Shown here piece by piece: positions 59,622-64,000 of a DNA stretch of 64,000 bases. Every line of letters begins with the position of its first letter. Positions within the stretch are counted from its first letter, which is position 1. The notes beneath the pieces were generated by a model, which was given only the letters and a program-made list of their open reading frames with translations, was not told the DNA's origin and made no database searches. The stretch comes from JANXZS01 sp963797255 (GTDB lineage: Bacteria > Acidobacteriota > Terriglobia > Terriglobales > Acidobacteriaceae). The stretch covers positions 248,001-312,000 of the forward strand of contig CAWCOV010000015.1 of NCBI GenBank assembly GCA_963797255.1. Reading direction: 5' to 3'. A program made the position numbers and the translations under genes.

Positions 59622-62450
59622 ATGACGACGATGAGGCAGCGCCTTGATTCGGACCGTCTGTCGTCCAGTGTTGTAATTGGCCAGGAAGTCTCGGCTTTAC
59701 TCGACGTCATGGATATCGCCGACATTGATCCGGCTGCCGCTCCCCCGGAAACAACTCCTGAGACGGGTCACATCAAGTTTCTAGTCGCGCAAAACTCACT
59801 CGGCGTATTTGACCTCAATCTCCAACTGCCGATTGATCCTCGTCCTTATACGTTGACTTACACTGCAGCGGGCGGAATTCGAACGGGTTTCCGCTTGGCC
59901 ATTGCACTCGCTGAGAATGGAATCGCGCAGCCGCTCTTCGATTTAATCGAAAAGATTCCTGGCTATGGTTTCGTCGCTGCGACGCGGAAATCAGACCCCG
60001 ATGGTTCTGAGTGGCTTGAGGCCGCAGGCGATCCCGCGGTTCATTTGACCGGCATTGATCCCGCACTCGTGATCACGGGAAAATCTGGCGAGCCCGCTCA
60101 CGTTTTGTTGGCACCGAGCAGGGATGGCCCGGACGGACTCATCGTTCTGGGATTGGCGCCCCCTACTGTCTTGCTAGGCGGAACCGGTTTTGGATTGGAG
60201 ATCGTAGACGGTGTCGCGTTCGATGACGCGACAGATGCATCTCCGCCGGGGCAAACGCTGATCGATGGCGCAGTGATCGCGACGCCAGCAGATAACCCCA
60301 CGTGGCGTGGCATTGCCGTTCGTAATGCCAGATTTTATTTGCCACGCGGCGTACCTCTTCTCGGCGGACACGCAGTCGACGCACACCTTGAAATAGGACG
60401 TACGCCCACGCCGGGGATCGATCTAGTCGTGACTTCGAAAATCCCATCGCTCGCCGGCCCCGGAGGGCGCCCCGGAATTACTGTAAGAATCGAATGCCAG
60501 GATCCAACTGCGACTGGCTTGTCCAGCTTTGTACCGACTTTGGTGGAAGCTGCGATGGAACTACCGCTCGATCAGAATCAACAGAGCTTCGGAGGAGCGG
60601 CGCCTCAGACCATCACTTTTGCAGCAGGCAAGCCTGTCATCGTTCGTGCCCGCTTTAGCCGCCTGCCGCAAGCATCACCGCCGGAGACTCGCATTTCGCT
60701 TGCTGTCGAAGCGCAAGGAGATGCCGGCATTGTTTCGGTTTCGACGGATGGCGGCGGGCTCGGCGCGAAGATCCTGGTAACCGCTGCCACATTAGCAACA
60801 GCATTGGTGGCAGATGGCAAAGTGGGCGCACAGCCAGCACTTGGCGGAGACGGTTCAGGCGTTTGGCTGCACGAAATTTTGACGGCAGCAGTTGGATTGA
60901 GCAGCTTTCTCCACGACACGGGTGGCGGTTTCGTACTACATGGCGTCGAGCTCATCAGTGAGGGAAATGGCCTGCCGGTAGGTGGAGTGGTCAAGATGAA
61001 GATCGACTACTCCGTTTCCGCGGTAGTTGACACGTTCAGCGTCGGTGTCATCTCGGTCGGTATGCAACCGGACCGCCCATTTCGCGTGCGAGTGCGCGAA
61101 GTGGTGCTGACGATCGACCCTGCCAAACGTGGCTTGCAGATGATCAACCTGGGATTCGATCACGCCTCGCTGGAAGTGGAGGATCCCGGTGGCTGGGAGG
61201 TACAGGGTCCCGGATCGCTCTTCGACGTGCTCGGCACGCGCAGTGGCCGCGGGTCAATGTGGATCGAGGTGGATCTGCGCTTCAAGCTGGATCTGGGCCC
61301 CATCAAAGTCAGTGGTGCAACGATTCGCGGAACGCTCAACGATGCTGGCCATATCGAAGCGAGTCTCCGCGGTCTTGACGCCAAGTTGGATCTGTCGCCC
61401 GCCATCCCGACGATCTCTGCTTATCCTGAGGGACTACGTGCATTGCCGCTCGGCAGCGATCTGCTCACGTACCAGTGGACGCTATCCGGAATAACCCTTC
61501 TTGACGTCACTGACAATCCAGCCGGCGTGGTTGTTCCGGGCCCGCTCAGCGGTGCATGGCAAGTTGGAAAATTTGGCGACGCAGGTGGCCAGCCAGAGCC
61601 GGCCGAATTAGCTCTTCTTACTCCACAGCGTGATATGTGGATCGATAGGGTAAGCGATGCCGGAAAGAGTCTGCCCAACGATCCTCTCAAAGCTCTTGCT
61701 GAGCTTTGCCAAACTACAGCGAATCCGCGTGTCGGTTGGGCGCTAGGATCTGGCGCCGAACCGGTATCGATCGGACTCTTCCTGCCTCCCGATCCTCTCA
61801 GCGCCGATCCTCTTCAGAGCCGAGTAGAAGGCACGATGCAGTTCATCACTAGAGCCTTCAACGCGCCCCTTTCTGCCGCTACCGCATTAAGACTGCCCGT
61901 TCCGACCAGCTTCGCGCCCGCACGTATTGTTGAATTCGAAGCGGCACTACGGGTGGAGCGCGACTTCGCCGCATATCTGCTTCCGGGGCAGGTCGCCGGA
62001 CCTCCCGGATACCTGAGCATGATCGCATTCAATCCCGCATTAGTTCGACACGAACTCTTCACCGGCTTCACTGTGACACTCGACGATGCTCTCACTCAAG
62101 GCAGAATTTGGTTGATCGCCGACGTGAGTCTCTGGCCACCCGGTATGCAGGTGCTGTCTGTAATGGATGATCAGGGCATCTTCTGGACCCCCGACACACG
62201 CGTACCGTCTGCAGGCGGATTGACTGCGATTCGCTACAGCGCCCCGGGTGCTGGCGTCGGTGTGCGGGTTGTCACCGTACGCTGGATTGCTGGCTTCACC
62301 ACCGGCTATCTTGGCCTTGGTGGCATCACGGCTTCGGCGCAAGCAGCCGCTAATGCTCGCAATAAGGCAAACGCCGCGGCCGCCGCAGCCGCGGCAGCGC
62401 TGCTGCGGCGCCTCCTCCTGCGCCAGCTGACCCTCCTAGTGCACTCGTAA
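59622..62450 (+). CDS. Giant beta-rich protein of unknown function (5-prime part, probably frameshifted)
   Basis: ATG 59622 (GGAGG about 11 bases upstream) is preferred over the TTG at 59604; about 942 residues are encoded before the frame ends at 62450. The body is beta-rich with many Gly/Pro turns (GLEIVDGVAFDDATDASPPGQTLIDGAVIATPADN, GAWQVGKFGDAGGQPE). The last 25 residues are suspect: after a polyalanine run the frame reads ALLRRLLLRQ, whereas the +2 frame continues PPPAPADPPSALVRSVLQPG directly into the next gene's LDVAMTWTGTLYERGD. I therefore think one base is missing at 62371-62405 and the true protein continues to 63769. No family recognised. Confidence 0.6.
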   Translation: MTTMRQRLDSDRLSSSVVIGQEVSALLDVMDIADIDPAAAPPETTPETGHIKFLVAQNSLGVFDLNLQLPIDPRPYTLTYTAAGGIRTGFRLAIALAENGIAQPLFDLIEKIPGYGFVAATRKSDPDGSEWLEAAGDPAVHLTGIDPALVITGKSGEPAHVLLAPSRDGPDGLIVLGLAPPTVLLGGTGFGLEIVDGVAFDDATDASPPGQTLIDGAVIATPADNPTWRGIAVRNARFYLPRGVPLLGGHAVDAHLEIGRTPTPGIDLVVTSKIPSLAGPGGRPGITVRIECQDPTATGLSSFVPTLVEAAMELPLDQNQQSFGGAAPQTITFAAGKPVIVRARFSRLPQASPPETRISLAVEAQGDAGIVSVSTDGGGLGAKILVTAATLATALVADGKVGAQPALGGDGSGVWLHEILTAAVGLSSFLHDTGGGFVLHGVELISEGNGLPVGGVVKMKIDYSVSAVVDTFSVGVISVGMQPDRPFRVRVREVVLTIDPAKRGLQMINLGFDHASLEVEDPGGWEVQGPGSLFDVLGTRSGRGSMWIEVDLRFKLDLGPIKVSGATIRGTLNDAGHIEASLRGLDAKLDLSPAIPTISAYPEGLRALPLGSDLLTYQWTLSGITLLDVTDNPAGVVVPGPLSGAWQVGKFGDAGGQPEPAELALLTPQRDMWIDRVSDAGKSLPNDPLKALAELCQTTANPRVGWALGSGAEPVSIGLFLPPDPLSADPLQSRVEGTMQFITRAFNAPLSAATALRLPVPTSFAPARIVEFEAALRVERDFAAYLLPGQVAGPPGYLSMIAFNPALVRHELFTGFTVTLDDALTQGRIWLIADVSLWPPGMQVLSVMDDQGIFWTPDTRVPSAGGLTAIRYSAPGAGVGVRVVTVRWIAGFTTGYLGLGGITASAQAAANARNKANAAAAAAAAALLRRLLLRQLTLLVHS

Positions 62451-62482
62451 GAAGCGTTCTTCAGCCGGGAAGGCTCTATAGG

Positions 62483-63769
62483 TTGGACGTCGCGATGACT
62501 TGGACGGGAACGCTCTACGAGCGAGGCGACAGCGGCAAGACGCCCATCGCAACAGTGGCGACTCCGCAGACCACTTATGCGCCAAAAGATCCGGCAGCAA
62601 ATAAGGACACCGCGCGTTCCTTCTATTTCCGCACAACGCCGGTACCCGTAGCGCCCCCTTCAGGACCAAAGTATGGGTCGGTCGAGTTGGTCTCCTACCT
62701 GTACCGTAAGCGGGATCTGTTTGATCCAAAAATGCTGCAGCGTTACCTGGCCGGATACGAACCGGGACAAAGCGAATTGGACAGATTTTGTGATGATCCA
62801 TTAAGCGTCCATTTCACCGTTGCTCACGCGGCGGTGCTGGCCGACCGCTATGGATTCAAACTGCAGCTTGGTCTGCGCCGCACAGATGCTGTAGGTGCGG
62901 ACGGCGAAAAGAAAGTTCTCGACGGAGTTTTCACTCACTTGCTCGCACCTGAATTTGCTCGCGGGAGCGACGTACGTCGAATCGATCTAGCTACCAGCGC
63001 TCCTTGTGCCGTTCCCACGCCGGGCTCGACAATGCGGGCTCCCGCAGTATTGGCCCCGCAGGCTTGGTACGAAGTTTATGCGCAGGCCACATCGAAGGAC
63101 CCCGCAGTGAGCGATGGCAGCCTGCCCGGCGTCAGCTTCCGGACTTCCCGCTGGCACAATCCGCTGGAAATGATGGCAGCCCTGCAATTTCCCGCTGAAG
63201 GATTAGGAATAGCCAATGGCGATCTTGAAATTTCGTCGGACACACCACTTGCAACCAGCGCAATAGAAGGCGAAGACGCTGCTTTCGATGCGTTTCTCGC
63301 ACAATGTGGGCTAGAGGGATGGCCAGTCGCGACAGCGCCGCGTGTCAGCCGCATGTGGAAGCAAGATGCGGCCGCCGCCACTCCGACCTGGCTCTTTGTA
63401 GGGGTGATGATTGAGTCACCGGAAGCCATCCACCGCGCCGGACGCTTCGAGATCGGCGACCTCACGCTGACTATGGGCCTGGTTCCGCCGAATATCCATT
63501 TCGACGTCCGTCGGCGGGATCGGTCTGGAACGCGCATCGTTCTGGCCACGTCCACACCGTTCCAGCCAATCAGATGGCGCGTTCCTAACCCGCCCAGACC
63601 CTTCCCCTTTCCACAGCCTCATCCGCAGCCCCTCAAATTCCACTTTCCGACTCTTACTTTGCATGCCGTAGATCGCGGACCTTCGGGAACGCCCGCGCCG
63701 GGAGCGGCGATTTCGGGCAGCATTTCGTTGCCACTGGCGCCCGATTTCGCGGTCGAGGAGGCCTCCTGA
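62483..63769 (+). CDS. C-terminal part of the giant protein (or separate gene)
   Basis: This frame can start only at a TTG (62483) and lacks a ribosome-binding site; upstream in the same frame the sequence is open and translates to a plausible Ala/Pro-rich linker, which points to one continuous protein with the preceding gene. The 428 residues are beta-rich and end with a proline-rich tail (NPPRPFPFPQPHPQPLKFHFP) and GAAISGSISLPLAPDFAVEE. No motif of a known enzyme is visible. Its stop overlaps the start of the next gene (TGATG), so the cluster is an operon. Confidence 0.55.
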   Translation: MDVAMTWTGTLYERGDSGKTPIATVATPQTTYAPKDPAANKDTARSFYFRTTPVPVAPPSGPKYGSVELVSYLYRKRDLFDPKMLQRYLAGYEPGQSELDRFCDDPLSVHFTVAHAAVLADRYGFKLQLGLRRTDAVGADGEKKVLDGVFTHLLAPEFARGSDVRRIDLATSAPCAVPTPGSTMRAPAVLAPQAWYEVYAQATSKDPAVSDGSLPGVSFRTSRWHNPLEMMAALQFPAEGLGIANGDLEISSDTPLATSAIEGEDAAFDAFLAQCGLEGWPVATAPRVSRMWKQDAAAATPTWLFVGVMIESPEAIHRAGRFEIGDLTLTMGLVPPNIHFDVRRRDRSGTRIVLATSTPFQPIRWRVPNPPRPFPFPQPHPQPLKFHFPTLTLHAVDRGPSGTPAPGAAISGSISLPLAPDFAVEEAS

Positions 63770-64000
63770 TGCCAATCGCAACCAGTTTTCTTGCTCCTCC
63801 GGACCTGCTCTCTCTTTTGGCAATTGCCGCCGCGCCCGACCCCGACCTGCCCAAGGGCACCCATCTTCGCATCGTGCCATCGCCGATACTGGGCCTTCCA
63901 ATTGCGCCGTTCTGCGTGTGGCGAATGAATTCGTCGCTGTTCCAGCCCACAGTGTTTTGGCACGATGCCAACGGCAGTGTGACCGGTAGGCCAGATTTGG
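63769..64000 (+). CDS. Protein of unknown function (partial, cut by window edge)
   Basis: ATG 63769 overlaps the stop of the preceding gene and the frame runs off the right edge after 77 residues (MPIATSFLAPPDLLSLLAIA onward, later FCVWRMNSSLFQPTVFWHD). Composition is like its upstream neighbours and the coupling indicates the same operon. No family could be assigned from the fragment. Confidence 0.5.
   Translation, partial: MPIATSFLAPPDLLSLLAIAAAPDPDLPKGTHLRIVPSPILGLPIAPFCVWRMNSSLFQPTVFWHDANGSVTGRPDL

Noticed and set aside
1..64000. CRISPR arrays, transposons, integrases, tRNA or rRNA genes
   Set aside because: No regularly spaced direct repeats, transposase or integrase motifs, or RNA-gene sequences were recognised by eye anywhere in the window.

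Overview
The window looks like chromosomal DNA of a heterotrophic, plant-polymer-degrading bacterium, most probably an Acidobacteriota (Terriglobia-type). This is inferred from the gene repertoire: many exported beta-propeller, MBG-repeat and glycosidase proteins, CIACH/CVFCH haem proteins with HEAT repeats, ECF sigma/anti-sigma pairs, and moderate GC. No rRNA, tRNA, CRISPR array, insertion sequence or prophage was recognised.

Layout. (1) 1-4930, minus strand: a four-gene run of two paralogous exported PQQ-type propellers, a phosphomannose-isomerase-like cupin and a TIM-barrel sugar isomerase cut by the window edge. (2) 5455-12868, plus strand: a divergent extracytoplasmic redox group (MauG-type di-haem peroxidase, cupredoxin-like lipoprotein, YVTN propeller lipoprotein, and a 1428-residue toroid/HEAT protein with two haem motifs). 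A near-perfect 20-bp palindrome lies between the two groups. (3) 13458-17252: an exported beta-helix/MBG/lectin mosaic protein. (4) 17483-21732: an anti-sigma/ECF sigma pair divergent from a Tat-exported metallophosphoesterase, a cytochrome c and a transglutaminase-like protein. (5) 21881-28045: GH3 and GH2 glycosidases plus a TetR regulator with its own likely operator. (6) 28396-30040: an ECF sigma factor, a DoxX-like membrane protein and a small exported protein.

(7) 30414-46982 is the most interesting block. A tightly coupled plus-strand operon encodes split transketolase, an FGGY kinase, an RbsACB-type ABC importer, a fucose-isomerase-like protein and a SorC regulator, with a sigma70-like promoter and a TGCATA operator in front. 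This set matches the published non-oxidative D-apiose route (isomerase, apulose kinase, split apulose-4-phosphate transketolase). About 5 kb away is a protein with an apiosidase-like (DUF4038/GH140-type) catalytic domain, next to a divergent clan-A-like glycosidase and a four-gene sugar-acid-type operon (2-hydroxyacid dehydrogenase, HpcH aldolase, degenerate MBL protein, SDR). I propose that the block is a D-apiose or apioside utilisation locus.

(8) 46997-58181 holds accessory genes: an SDR, an AAC(3)-I homologue, a frameshifted glyoxalase, a CocE-type hydrolase, TPR proteins, a phosphoesterase, a soluble cNMP-domain histidine kinase, and an ArsR-SRPBCC fusion with a 51-residue protein and a frameshifted DUF899 gene. 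(9) 58372-64000 is an unrecognised group of large proteins, one of them split by a probable frameshift in an alanine-rich tract. Three clear single-gene frameshifts occur in the last 16 kb, so either base-level assembly errors or real gene decay must be considered there.
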